DNA of 64,000 nucleotides, from NCBI GenBank assembly GCA_964467455.1, contig CAYXQJ010000003.1, positions 62,001-126,000 on the forward strand, given 5' to 3'. Below the pieces are notes generated by a model that did not search any database, was not told the DNA's origin, and was given only the letters and a program-made list of their open reading frames with translations. The stretch is from OLB6 sp964467455. GTDB taxonomy: Bacteria > Bacteroidota > Ignavibacteria > Kapaibacteriales > Kapaibacteriaceae. Below are positions 16,783 through 24,634 of this stretch, piece after piece. The first letter of the stretch is position 1, and the number at the start of each line of letters is the position of its first letter. The position numbers were made by a program, and so were the translations under genes.

Positions 16783-17215
16783 TGCGGTAGACCAACCACT
16801 CCTTCATCCACTCGGCGTTGCGCCGTTGATAGAAGTCTCGCGCCAGTTGATTCCAGTCAAGTACCTGCCACTCCATGCGTCCGCAGCCACGCTCGCGCGC
16901 CATGTTCAGGACGTGGTCGAACAACGCGCCACCCGCCCCCTTCTCACGATGAGACTCAAGTACGAAGAGATCTTCGAGATACATCGTCGGCTTGGCGAGG
17001 AAGGATGAAAACGTCTCGAGCGTGATGGCATAACCGATCGCTGTATCGCCGTCTAACGCCAAAAAACATTCGATCTTTGGACGCACACCGAAGGCCGCTT
17101 CTCGCAGACGCTCCACCGCGTCGGATGTCGGACGATCCAAGTGCTCGTAGTCGGCCAACGCATTTACCAAGGAGATGAAGTCGTTGAAACGATCCTCTGT
17201 TAATCGTACAACCAA
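16772..17215 (-). CDS. GNAT-family N-acetyltransferase
   Basis: A 147-residue single GNAT domain. It resembles the SSAT/diamine acetyltransferase-like group: M-Y-L-E-D-L-F-V, then the acetyl-CoA loop H-R-E-K-G-A-G-G-A-L-F, then M-E-W-Q-V-L-D-W-N and F-Y-Q-R-R-N-A. The substrate cannot be told. The start is unusual: the only usable codon before stops is TTG 17215, directly after a tract of 8-bp repeats, with no ribosome binding site. The gene follows dsbD by 69 bp on the same strand. Confidence 0.85.
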   Translation of the reverse strand: MVVRLTEDRFNDFISLVNALADYEHLDRPTSDAVERLREAAFGVRPKIECFLALDGDTAIGYAITLETFSSFLAKPTMYLEDLFVLESHREKGAGGALFDHVLNMARERGCGRMEWQVLDWNQLARDFYQRRNAEWMKEWLVYRITL

Positions 17216-17216
17216 G

Positions 17217-17283
17217 TCGGTTATTCGGTTATTCGGTTATTCGGTTATTCGGTTATTCGGTTATTCGGTTATTCGACTATTCG
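17217..17283. repeat. 8-bp tandem repeat (TCGGTTAT, 7 perfect copies plus one altered)
   Basis: Seven uninterrupted units from 17217 to 17272, then one altered unit (TCGACTAT, 17273-17280). It fills the whole gap between the dsbD stop and the GNAT start. Each unit carries a TAA on the minus strand, so the tract cannot be translated in any frame. Unit length is not a multiple of three. Confidence 0.95.
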
Positions 17284-17284
17284 T

Positions 17285-19282
17285 CTACAGCGCTGCGTCG
17301 AGGAACTTCAAGAACGCCTGTTCATCGCGTGTGTAGGCGCTTTGTCCGACGTATGAGCCATCGGGTTTGAGGATCACGTACAGCGGATTGGCAACGGTGC
17401 CATATTCACGCATCAAGTTTTGATTGGTGATGTATGGCTCTTCTTTGCGGTCGGTGAAGAGTTGGACGAGGACCATCTTCTCGAATCGCTGTTGTACGGA
17501 GGACTTGGGGAACATGCGTTTTTCCATCCACCGACAGTTCGTGCAGGCAAAGCCCGTGAAGTCGATGAAGATGGGTTTGCCGGTTTCTTTGGCGATCCTC
17601 TTAGCGTCGTCGAGATTAGAGAGCCACACTTCTTTCGGTGCGTCGGCGGTCTTGCTGTCGCCCGTGGTGGGTGGTGCCATCACGCCCCCTACCGACCCTT
17701 CGATCAGTTCGAGATAATTATCCGGTGGCAAGAGTGCTTCGAGATCGGCGGCAAGGGGCTTGCCCATCATGCCCCCTAGGAAATAGAATCCCATCGAGGC
17801 GAAGATCACGGCGAAGAAGGCGCGGATGCCGCTGACGCGGTCGACCGGGGAATCCAGCTTCATGGCGAAGACGCCGAGGATGTAGAGCACGATGAGAAAG
17901 CAGACGCCGGCCCAGATAGCCAGGAAGGGTTCACGCGGCAACACGCCCATGTTCCATACGAATTCGGCCGTCGAGAAGAACTTGATGGCGGCGGCGATCT
18001 CCAAGAAGCCCATCACGACCTTCAAGTTGTTCATCCAACCACCGGCGCGCGGAAGGCGCATCAACAGGGCCGGGAACATCGACAATAAGACAAAGGGAAT
18101 GGCAAAGGCCGTGGCAAAGCCAAGGGTACCGACTGCGGGATAGATGTAGGCGTTGGCGTCTTGCGCAGACGCAGCCGAGAGCAGCAGCGTACCGATGAAC
18201 GGCACGGTACAGGTGAATGACGTCAAGGCGAAGGTCAGTCCCATCAACCATACCGCCAACACTCCGTCGCCCTGTGATTTCTTGTTGAGGGCATTCATGA
18301 TCGAGACCGGGATCTGGATCTCGAAGGCACCGAACAGATTGAAGGCCAAGACGACGAACAACAAGCCAATACCAAGATTCAACCACGGATTCGCGGCCAG
18401 ATCTTGAACGGCTGTGCCGCCGAAGATGGCTGAGACCACAATGCCTACGGCCGTGAACGTTGCGACGATGCCGGTACCGAAGACCACGGAATCACGCAGC
18501 CCCTTCCCTTTTGATTTTTCATGACGCTTTGTGAAAAAGCTCACGGTGATCGGGATCATCGGGAAAACGCACGGTGTGAGCAACGCCACAAAGCCAACAC
18601 CCATGGCATAGAGGAAGAAGCTCCACAGCCCCTTGCTTTGTTGTTGGGCGATCTCACTCTGTGTGTCGGCCGGCGGTGCGACTGCATCCGTCTTCTTCGT
18701 CGATCCACCGGTGGTTGCTGAAGCGCCGTCGGATTCGGATGTGGTGTCAGACTCTACCGGTGCGGCGGGTGTTGTAAGATCGGCCTCCTTTAGTACCTCG
18801 ACGGTCACAGGAATTTCGATCTCGTCTAACGGGAAACAACGGGCTTGATCACAGATCTGCGTCTCAAGAACTGGAGCAGCTTTGTAGGAACCTTTTTTTA
18901 GCGTTGGTTCGATACGTACCGGAACCGTGATCGAAAATGTCCCGACAAGCTTGGTGATGTTGACCTCGTATGTGGAGTCGAACACGACCTTGCCCTTGGG
19001 CTTAGTGATCTTGCCTACCTGTCGAAGAATATTCTTCGGTCTGATCTTCAGAGCTGTCGCATCCGGTCCCAATCCATCTGGGCCGACAGCCTTTTCCATG
19101 CCATAGGTGTAAAAACCTTTGTTAACCGTTACCGTGACGACCAGGTCAACCGTATCGCCTGCTGCCCCTTTTAGAACCGGGACGGGGGCGATCTTGACCA
19201 AATCGGCACCTCGCTCCTGTCCGGAGAGGGCGAGTATTGAAACGAAGAGGATAACTAGGGTAAGGAATAAAGAGCGCATCAT
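17285..19282 (-). CDS. dsbD: Thiol:disulfide interchange protein DsbD
   Basis: Carries electrons across the inner membrane to periplasmic thiols and cytochrome c maturation. The 665-residue protein has a signal peptide, an N-terminal beta domain with the exchange pair in Q-I-C-D-Q-A-R-C-F-P, a Thr/Ser-rich linker, eight or so membrane helices with cysteines in L-T-P-C-V-F-P and F-T-C-T-V-P-F, and a C-terminal thioredoxin domain with F-A-C-T-N-C-R-W-M-E. All three cysteine pairs are present, so it should be active. The start is one of two adjacent ATGs (19282 or 19279); the longer frame to 19411 runs into the glyQS leader and is not signal-like. Confidence 0.95.
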   Translation of the reverse strand: MMRSLFLTLVILFVSILALSGQERGADLVKIAPVPVLKGAAGDTVDLVVTVTVNKGFYTYGMEKAVGPDGLGPDATALKIRPKNILRQVGKITKPKGKVVFDSTYEVNITKLVGTFSITVPVRIEPTLKKGSYKAAPVLETQICDQARCFPLDEIEIPVTVEVLKEADLTTPAAPVESDTTSESDGASATTGGSTKKTDAVAPPADTQSEIAQQQSKGLWSFFLYAMGVGFVALLTPCVFPMIPITVSFFTKRHEKSKGKGLRDSVVFGTGIVATFTAVGIVVSAIFGGTAVQDLAANPWLNLGIGLLFVVLAFNLFGAFEIQIPVSIMNALNKKSQGDGVLAVWLMGLTFALTSFTCTVPFIGTLLLSAASAQDANAYIYPAVGTLGFATAFAIPFVLLSMFPALLMRLPRAGGWMNNLKVVMGFLEIAAAIKFFSTAEFVWNMGVLPREPFLAIWAGVCFLIVLYILGVFAMKLDSPVDRVSGIRAFFAVIFASMGFYFLGGMMGKPLAADLEALLPPDNYLELIEGSVGGVMAPPTTGDSKTADAPKEVWLSNLDDAKRIAKETGKPIFIDFTGFACTNCRWMEKRMFPKSSVQQRFEKMVLVQLFTDRKEEPYITNQNLMREYGTVANPLYVILKPDGSYVGQSAYTRDEQAFLKFLDAAL

Positions 19283-19337
19283 AACCCGCTTGGAACGATA
19301 TACGGCCTGTAACCTTGTAAACTTACCACCATTGGCG

Positions 19338-19345
19338 GAACTTTG
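19338..19345 (+). promoter_or_regulatory. Near-match -7 element for glyQS
   Basis: GAACTTTG, one mismatch to TAnnTTTG, followed by TACG exactly as at queE. Transcription would start near 19352, so the leader would consist almost only of the 14-bp repeats. Confidence 0.35.
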
Positions 19346-19353
19346 TACGCTAC

Positions 19354-19387
19354 AGACCACCAACCACAGACCACCAACCACAGACCA
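19354..19387. repeat. 14-bp direct repeat in the glyQS leader
   Basis: AGACCACCAACCAC occurs twice in tandem (19354-19367, 19368-19381), then a partial third copy AGACCA. The ATG of glyQS follows two bases later. Confidence 0.85.
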
Positions 19388-19388
19388 A

Positions 19389-20813
19389 ATGCCCGTCTCC
19401 CTCGATACCATCCTCTCCCTTGCAAAGCGTAAGGGCTTCGTCTTTCAATCTTCCGAGATCTATGGCGGCCTGAATGGCTGCTGGGACTTTGGCCCGCTGG
19501 GTGTTGAGCTGCTGCGCAATATCAAGGATTCGTGGTGGAAGGCCATGACCTACCGCGACGACATTGTGGGCATCGATGCATCGATCCTGATGCATCCGCG
19601 GACCTGGGAGGCGTCGGGACACGTCCAGCAGTTCTCTGATCCGATGATCGACAACAAGACGTCGAAGTCGCGCCACCGCGCCGACAACCTGATCGAGGAC
19701 TTCGCCGATAAAATGGAGAAAAAGGGAAAGGGCGAAAAGGCGGATGCGATCCGCAGACGCCTAGCTGAAGCGCAGTCCAATGAGGATCTGTACAACCTGA
19801 TCATGGACGAGCAGATCCCCGACCCGATCTCGGGAACGACGGACTGGACAGAGGTGCGCAACTTCAACCTGATGTTCGAGACGCATGTGGGCCCGGTGGC
19901 CGATGCGGCGAACCGCGTCTTCCTGCGTCCGGAAACAGCCCAAGGCATCTTCGTCAATTTCAAGAACGTGATGGAGTCGGCCCGCATGAAGCCGCCGTTC
20001 GGGATCGCCCAGATCGGCAAGAGCTTCCGCAACGAGATCAACACGAAGAACTTCCTCTTCCGCACGCGCGAGTTCGAACAGATGGAGATGCAGTTCTTCA
20101 TCCCGCCGGGCACCGAAGGTGAGTGGTTCGAGTTCTGGCGTCAAGAGCGTTGGAATTGGTTCACACGCCTGGGCATCAAGGCCGACCATTTGCGACGCAA
20201 GCCGCACGAGAAGCTCGCCCACTATGCTGCGACGGCCGAAGACGTCGAGTACCTCTTCCCGTTCGGATGGGGCGAGGTTGAAGGCATTCACAGCCGTACC
20301 GACTTCGACCTGCAACGTCATCAGGAATTCTCCGGCAAGAAACTCGAATTCGTTGACACGGCCACGAAGGAACGCTACGTCCCCTACGTGATCGAGACCG
20401 CCGTCGGCGCGACCCGTACATTCATGGCTGTGTTGTGTGATGCCTACGACGAAGAAGAAGTACCGACCGGCGACGGCAAGACCGAGACACGCGCCGTGAT
20501 GCGTTTTGCACCATCACTTGCCCCCACCACGGTTGCCATTTTCCCACTCGTGAATAAAGATGGCATGCCCGAAGCTGCCCAACAGATCCACCGGAACCTC
20601 CAGCGTTCTTTCCGTGTAGAGTACGACACCAGCGGCGCCATCGGCCGCCGGTACCGTCGGCAGGACGAGGTCGGCACGCCGTTCTGTGTAACTGTTGACG
20701 GTGAAACCGTTTCTGATGGTACCGTCACTTTACGCGAACGCGATTCCATGCAACAGGTCCGCATCCACGCCGATGCACTGGAAGCAGAGATCAGGCGTCG
20801 CCTTACTGTATGA
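19389..20813 (+). CDS. glyQS: Glycyl-tRNA synthetase (single-chain dimer type)
   Basis: Class II synthetase that charges tRNA-Gly. The 474-residue protein is the alpha2 type related to archaeal and eukaryotic enzymes, common in Bacteroidota. Visible features are the N-terminal G-F-V-F-Q-S-S-E-I-Y-G-G-L-N-G segment, motif 2 region F-L-R-P-E-T-A-Q-G-I-F and I-G-K-S-F-R-N-E-I, R-T-R-E-F-E-Q-M-E, and a C-terminal anticodon-binding domain starting near L-A-P-T-T-V-A-I-F-P-L. There is no ribosome binding site; the start codon follows the 14-bp repeat. The end overlaps the next gene by ATGA. Confidence 0.96.
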   Translation: MPVSLDTILSLAKRKGFVFQSSEIYGGLNGCWDFGPLGVELLRNIKDSWWKAMTYRDDIVGIDASILMHPRTWEASGHVQQFSDPMIDNKTSKSRHRADNLIEDFADKMEKKGKGEKADAIRRRLAEAQSNEDLYNLIMDEQIPDPISGTTDWTEVRNFNLMFETHVGPVADAANRVFLRPETAQGIFVNFKNVMESARMKPPFGIAQIGKSFRNEINTKNFLFRTREFEQMEMQFFIPPGTEGEWFEFWRQERWNWFTRLGIKADHLRRKPHEKLAHYAATAEDVEYLFPFGWGEVEGIHSRTDFDLQRHQEFSGKKLEFVDTATKERYVPYVIETAVGATRTFMAVLCDAYDEEEVPTGDGKTETRAVMRFAPSLAPTTVAIFPLVNKDGMPEAAQQIHRNLQRSFRVEYDTSGAIGRRYRRQDEVGTPFCVTVDGETVSDGTVTLRERDSMQQVRIHADALEAEIRRRLTV

Positions 20814-22468
20814 ATAGTCAGTCGTTGAGCAGGTCGTTAAGTAGGTCTTCGAGTAGGGCTTCCCGTAGGTTCTCCAGAATGTTCCCCGGCACGTTCGCAT
20901 TCTTGATTCTCTCCGGAACGTTGCTTGCGCAGCCGGATCCCTACTACGGACGCATCTCCACCTCGATGGAGGCCTTTGGTTCGGTCTTTCGTGAGATCAC
21001 GACCGACTACATCGATCAGACCGATCCGCACGAAGTCATTACAGCCGGGATCAAGGGCATGTTGTCGACGCTTGATCCGTACTCCGTGTTCATGCAGGGT
21101 GACGAGTCGGAATCCGTGGATCGGATCTCGACGGGCTATTACGTGGGCTTCGGCTTCGGCATTGCCCGCCGCAATGGCCGGTTGACCTTCATGGACATTC
21201 GTCCGGGCTACTCGGCAGCAAAGGCCGGGATCCGTCGCGGTGACCGGCTGGTGGCCGTCAATGGTGTACGCGTTGATACCATGATCACCGACAGTCTCCG
21301 ACCCCTCACGCGGGGTCCCGAGGGTACCAAAGCCGTCTTCAGCGTCGTGCGCCCCGGCCTGAGTGACACCATGCACGTCACGGTAACGCGGCAGTCCATG
21401 CCGGTGCAGAATGTCGACATCACCACGTCACTAGGAGACAAGATCGGCTACATCCGCCTGGCCCAGTTCTCGCGCTCATCGGCGCGTGAGCTGCGCGACT
21501 CTCTCGACCAACTTCTTCGCACCGGACTGATCGACGCGCTGATCCTGGATGTCCGCGGTAACCCCGGCGGCCTGCTGGAAGCTGCCATCGAGATCGCATC
21601 GGTCTTCCTCCCAAAGAACTCGCTGATCGTAAGCACGCTCGACCGGTCGGGCCGACGCCGCGACTATCGCTCTACCATCGAGCCACTCGCCCCTTCCCTT
21701 CCCCTGGCGGTGTTGATCGATGAACAAAGCGCCAGTGCCAGCGAGATCCTGGCCGCTGCGATCCAAGACCATGATCGTGGCATCATCATCGGCAGACCGT
21801 CCTATGGAAAGGGGCTGGTGCAGACCGTGATCACACTGCCCAATGAAGCCACGTTGAAGATGACAACGGCGCGCTATTACACGCCGTCGGGACGATGCCT
21901 TCAGAAGGGGCGACGTCAAGACCCGACGCAAGGCGAGACTGCCGTGTTCGTGACCAAGTCCGGAAGAACGGTAAAAGCTTCATCCGGAGTGGTGCCCGAT
22001 TCCGTGGTCAATGGCTCCACTCTCCCCTCTCCACTCTCCACTCTTGACTCTACCGGCGTGATCTTGGACTTTGCCAGCGAACGTATGGCAACGCTTACCT
22101 CGTTGCCGGATGGATTTCAGGTCGACGCCAAAGTGATCGCTGACTTCCAGGCGTACACCGGAAAGCAACCGGCGCCACGTCGGAGCGCCCTGCTGTCCGA
22201 CCTCGAGGATGTCAAACGATCTGCTTCGCAGTCATCGTATTCCAAGGGCACACTCTCGGCCTTGGAGCAAGCCCGTGCTGCCTTGGAGCGCGAGATCACC
22301 GACGGCCTCAAGCGCACGTCTAAGGAGACGGCATTGGTGTTGGACGCAGAGTTCCGCAGCCGTTTTGGCACCGAAGCGGAGCGCGATCAACAATTATTGG
22401 GCCTCGACCCCGTGGTACGCGCCGCAAAAGACCTGCTGACGAGCGGCGGATTCGCCCAAAGTCACTAA
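20810..22468 (+). CDS. S41-family C-terminal processing protease
   Basis: A 552-residue periplasmic serine protease of the CtpA type. The N-terminus is odd: an Arg/Ser-rich stretch (S-L-S-R-S-L-S-R-S-S-S-R) coded by degenerate 12-bp repeats precedes the hydrophobic signal segment (about 24-40). Then comes the S41 N-terminal domain, a PDZ domain (Y-V-G-F-G-F-G and G-I-R-R-G-D-R-L-V-A-V-N-G) and the catalytic core, with Ser in D-E-Q-S-A-S-A-S-E-I and Lys in S-Y-G-K-G-L-V-Q. A second low-complexity patch (22018-22054, CTCTCCA-like) lies in the C-terminal part. It is coupled to glyQS by ATGA. Confidence 0.93.
   Translation: MNSQSLSRSLSRSSSRASRRFSRMFPGTFAFLILSGTLLAQPDPYYGRISTSMEAFGSVFREITTDYIDQTDPHEVITAGIKGMLSTLDPYSVFMQGDESESVDRISTGYYVGFGFGIARRNGRLTFMDIRPGYSAAKAGIRRGDRLVAVNGVRVDTMITDSLRPLTRGPEGTKAVFSVVRPGLSDTMHVTVTRQSMPVQNVDITTSLGDKIGYIRLAQFSRSSARELRDSLDQLLRTGLIDALILDVRGNPGGLLEAAIEIASVFLPKNSLIVSTLDRSGRRRDYRSTIEPLAPSLPLAVLIDEQSASASEILAAAIQDHDRGIIIGRPSYGKGLVQTVITLPNEATLKMTTARYYTPSGRCLQKGRRQDPTQGETAVFVTKSGRTVKASSGVVPDSVVNGSTLPSPLSTLDSTGVILDFASERMATLTSLPDGFQVDAKVIADFQAYTGKQPAPRRSALLSDLEDVKRSASQSSYSKGTLSALEQARAALEREITDGLKRTSKETALVLDAEFRSRFGTEAERDQQLLGLDPVVRAAKDLLTSGGFAQSH
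20819..20866. repeat. Degenerate 12-bp repeats at the S41 protease start
   Basis: Four consecutive 12-bp units of the form AGGTCGTTAAGT, differing at a few positions, begin 9 bases after the ATG. They code for the S-x-S-R repeats before the signal peptide. Confidence 0.6.
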
Positions 22469-22473
22469 CTTTG
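22466..22473 (+). promoter_or_regulatory. -7-like element fused to the S41 protease stop
   Basis: TAACTTTG, with its TAA being the stop of the protease gene. It would start a transcript of the sigma factor gene with a leader of about 30 nt containing a GGAG site. Confidence 0.45.
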
Positions 22474-22509
22474 TAGCTTCCCACCTTATCTACGGAGTGT
22501 GTTCCGCCC

Positions 22510-23373
22510 ATGAGGATCACCAAACAGTATACCAATCGCGAAAGCCAATCACTCGACAAGTATCTTCAAGAGATCGGTCGGGTGGAACTCCTCACCGGTG
22601 ACGACGAGATCACCCTCGCCCAAGCGATCAAACGCGGCGGCATCGAAGGGGGCATCGCCCTCGAACGACTGGTGAAGGCCAACCTGCGATTCGTAGTGTC
22701 CGTAGCTAAGCAGTATCAGAACCAAGGTCTGTCGCTCGGCGACTTGATCAACGAGGGCAACCTCGGCTTGATCAAAGCCGCAAAGCGCTTTGATGAGACC
22801 CGCGGCTTCAAGTTCATCTCCTATGCCGTATGGTGGATCCGTCAGTCCATCCTGCAGGCCCTGGCAGAACAATCCCGTATCGTCCGCCTCCCGCTTAACC
22901 GCGTTGGCGCTCTGAACAAGATCGGCAAGAAGTTCTCCGAACTCGAACAACAATACGAGCGCGAACCAACCGCCGCCGAACTCGCCGAACAGCTCGACAT
23001 GTCGATCAGCGAGATCTCCGAAACGATCAAGATCTCCGGTCGCCACCTCTCCGTTGACGCACCGTTCGTCCATGGCGAAGACAACCGACTGCTCGACATT
23101 CTTCCGAACGAACAACAACCGCCGCCCGACAGCGAACTGATGCGCGAATCGCTCCGCGTTGAGGTCCAACAGGTCCTCAACTCCCTCAGCGAGCGCGAAG
23201 CAGAAGTGATCCGTCTGTACTTCGGTCTTGATGACCAACAGGCACTCACGCTGGAAGAGATCGGCGAGAAGTTCAACCTCACCCGCGAACGCGTCCGCCA
23301 GATCAAGGAGAAGGCGATCCGCCGTCTGCGTCACGCCTCCCGTTCCAAGGCCCTGCGTTCCTATCTAGGATAA
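22510..23373 (+). CDS. rpoD: Primary-type RNA polymerase sigma factor
   Basis: A sigma-70 family factor of 287 residues, the short Bacteroidota housekeeping type without region 1.1. It opens M-R-I-T-K-Q-Y-T-N-R-E-S, as the Bacteroidota primary factors do. Region 2 is F-I-S-Y-A-V-W-W-I-R-Q-S-I-L-Q-A-L, preceded by G-N-L-G-L-I-K-A-A. Region 4.2 is N-L-T-R-E-R-V-R-Q-I-K-E-K-A-I-R-R-L-R. This type recognises TAnnTTTG rather than TATAAT promoters, which fits the elements found in the window. It could also be called sigA. Confidence 0.95.
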   Translation: MRITKQYTNRESQSLDKYLQEIGRVELLTGDDEITLAQAIKRGGIEGGIALERLVKANLRFVVSVAKQYQNQGLSLGDLINEGNLGLIKAAKRFDETRGFKFISYAVWWIRQSILQALAEQSRIVRLPLNRVGALNKIGKKFSELEQQYEREPTAAELAEQLDMSISEISETIKISGRHLSVDAPFVHGEDNRLLDILPNEQQPPPDSELMRESLRVEVQQVLNSLSEREAEVIRLYFGLDDQQALTLEEIGEKFNLTRERVRQIKEKAIRRLRHASRSKALRSYLG

Positions 23374-23411
23374 GCGGTCTGCCCAGCCCCCTAACCGAAT
23401 ATCTCGGCGTT

Positions 23412-23930
23412 GTGGGACGTACCCACGGCATCGATGGCACCGTTGTGTTATCCGACACGGTCGGTGTGCGCACGCCGTTGCCTGCCGGGACCGTCGTGGG
23501 CATCGGCTATGCACGCGACTTCACCAAAGAATACGTCATCGAGACATTTTCGGCCGATGAACATCGCACCACGATGAAGGTTCGCGGCGTCTCCACTCCC
23601 GAACAAGCCGAGGCGTTGATCGATCAAGCTGTCTACACCAGCGCCGAGGCCATCGGCGTAGCCGACACCGATCGGTATTCGATCGCCGAGATCGAATCCT
23701 GCGCCGTCGTGTTGGAAGGGGGCGAGCACCTCGGCACCGTCACCGACGTTTGGCTGCTGCCTGCCAACGACGTGTGGGTCGTGACCACAGCGAATGGCAC
23801 CATCCCTCTGCCCGTGATCGATGAGGTGATCCTCAACGTCGACATTCCTAACAAACAGATCACGGTTCGACTTCTTCCCGGACTCGAATCCGTAGATACG
23901 GCATCTCCAGATGATGAATCCGATGCCTGA
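23412..23930 (+). CDS. rimM: Ribosome maturation factor RimM
   Basis: Helps assemble the head of the 30S subunit. The product shows the family's V-V-G-R-T-H-G-I-D-G-T-V opening, the PRC-barrel part L-G-T-V-T-D-V-W-L-L-P-A-N-D-V-W-V-V and L-P-V-I-D-E-V-I-L-N-V-D. With the GTG start at 23412 it is 172 residues but loses the first residues of the initial strand. In-frame CTG 23379 would add L-P-S-P-L-T-E-Y-L-G-V and lies about nine bases after an AGGA, so the true start may be CTG. It overlaps trmD by 20 bp, the usual rimM-trmD pairing. Confidence 0.92.
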   Translation: MGRTHGIDGTVVLSDTVGVRTPLPAGTVVGIGYARDFTKEYVIETFSADEHRTTMKVRGVSTPEQAEALIDQAVYTSAEAIGVADTDRYSIAEIESCAVVLEGGEHLGTVTDVWLLPANDVWVVTTANGTIPLPVIDEVILNVDIPNKQITVRLLPGLESVDTASPDDESDA

Positions 23931-24633
23931 ACCAAAACTGTATATCGATATCGTCTGCGCCGTCCCAGACATGTTCGGCGGTTTCCTGACGACGAGCATC
24001 GTCGGCCGCGGACAAGAGAAAGGCCACGTCAAGATCACCGTGCATAATCTGCACGACTATGCAACGGACCGTTTCCGTCACATCGACGATACACCCTACG
24101 GCGGCGGCTCGGGCATGATCATCCAATGTGAGCCCGTCTTTGCCTGCATCGAGAAATTGAAAGCAGAACGCGAATATGACGAGGTGATCTACCTTTGTCC
24201 TGACGGCGAAGTGTTCGATCAAGAGACGGCGAACGAACTCTCGACGAAGCAGAACCTCATCTTGCTGGCCGGACACTACAAGGGCATCGACCAGCGGATC
24301 CGCGACGTCCTTGTGACGCGCGAGATCTCGATCGGCGACTACGTCATCACCGGCGGCGAGATCGCCGCGGCCGTCCTCACCGACGCCATCGTCCGCCTCG
24401 TCCCCGGCGTCGTCTCCGATGCCGGCTCCGTGCTTGATGATTCCTTCATGCACGGCCTGCTGGATGCACCACACTACACCAAACCCGCCGACTTTAGGGG
24501 GCATGTGGTTCCCGACATCTTACTCAGCGGCGACCACGCCAAGATCAAGGCCTGGCGCCACGATCAGGCCCTGCAAAAAACGCAGCAGCGCCGCCCAGAC
24601 CTCCTCGACGGCCACACCCCGGAAGGATCTTAA
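23911..24633 (+). CDS. trmD: tRNA (guanine37-N1)-methyltransferase
   Basis: Adds the m1G37 methyl group that prevents +1 frameshifting. The 240-residue SPOUT-fold protein has the P-D-M-F-G-G-F opening, Y-G-G-G-S-G-M-I-I, the knot segments L-L-A-G-H-Y-K-G-I-D-Q-R-I and S-I-G-D-Y-V-I-T-G-G-E, and the C-terminal Y-T-K-P-A-D-F-R-G. Three starts are possible (23911, 23914, 23923); the last gives the shortest overlap with rimM. Confidence 0.97.
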   Translation: MMNPMPEPKLYIDIVCAVPDMFGGFLTTSIVGRGQEKGHVKITVHNLHDYATDRFRHIDDTPYGGGSGMIIQCEPVFACIEKLKAEREYDEVIYLCPDGEVFDQETANELSTKQNLILLAGHYKGIDQRIRDVLVTREISIGDYVITGGEIAAAVLTDAIVRLVPGVVSDAGSVLDDSFMHGLLDAPHYTKPADFRGHVVPDILLSGDHAKIKAWRHDQALQKTQQRRPDLLDGHTPEGS

Positions 24634-24634
24634 C

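Noticed and set aside
17217..17283. CRISPR array
   Set aside because: The 8-bp units are contiguous with no spacers, and no cas genes are present.
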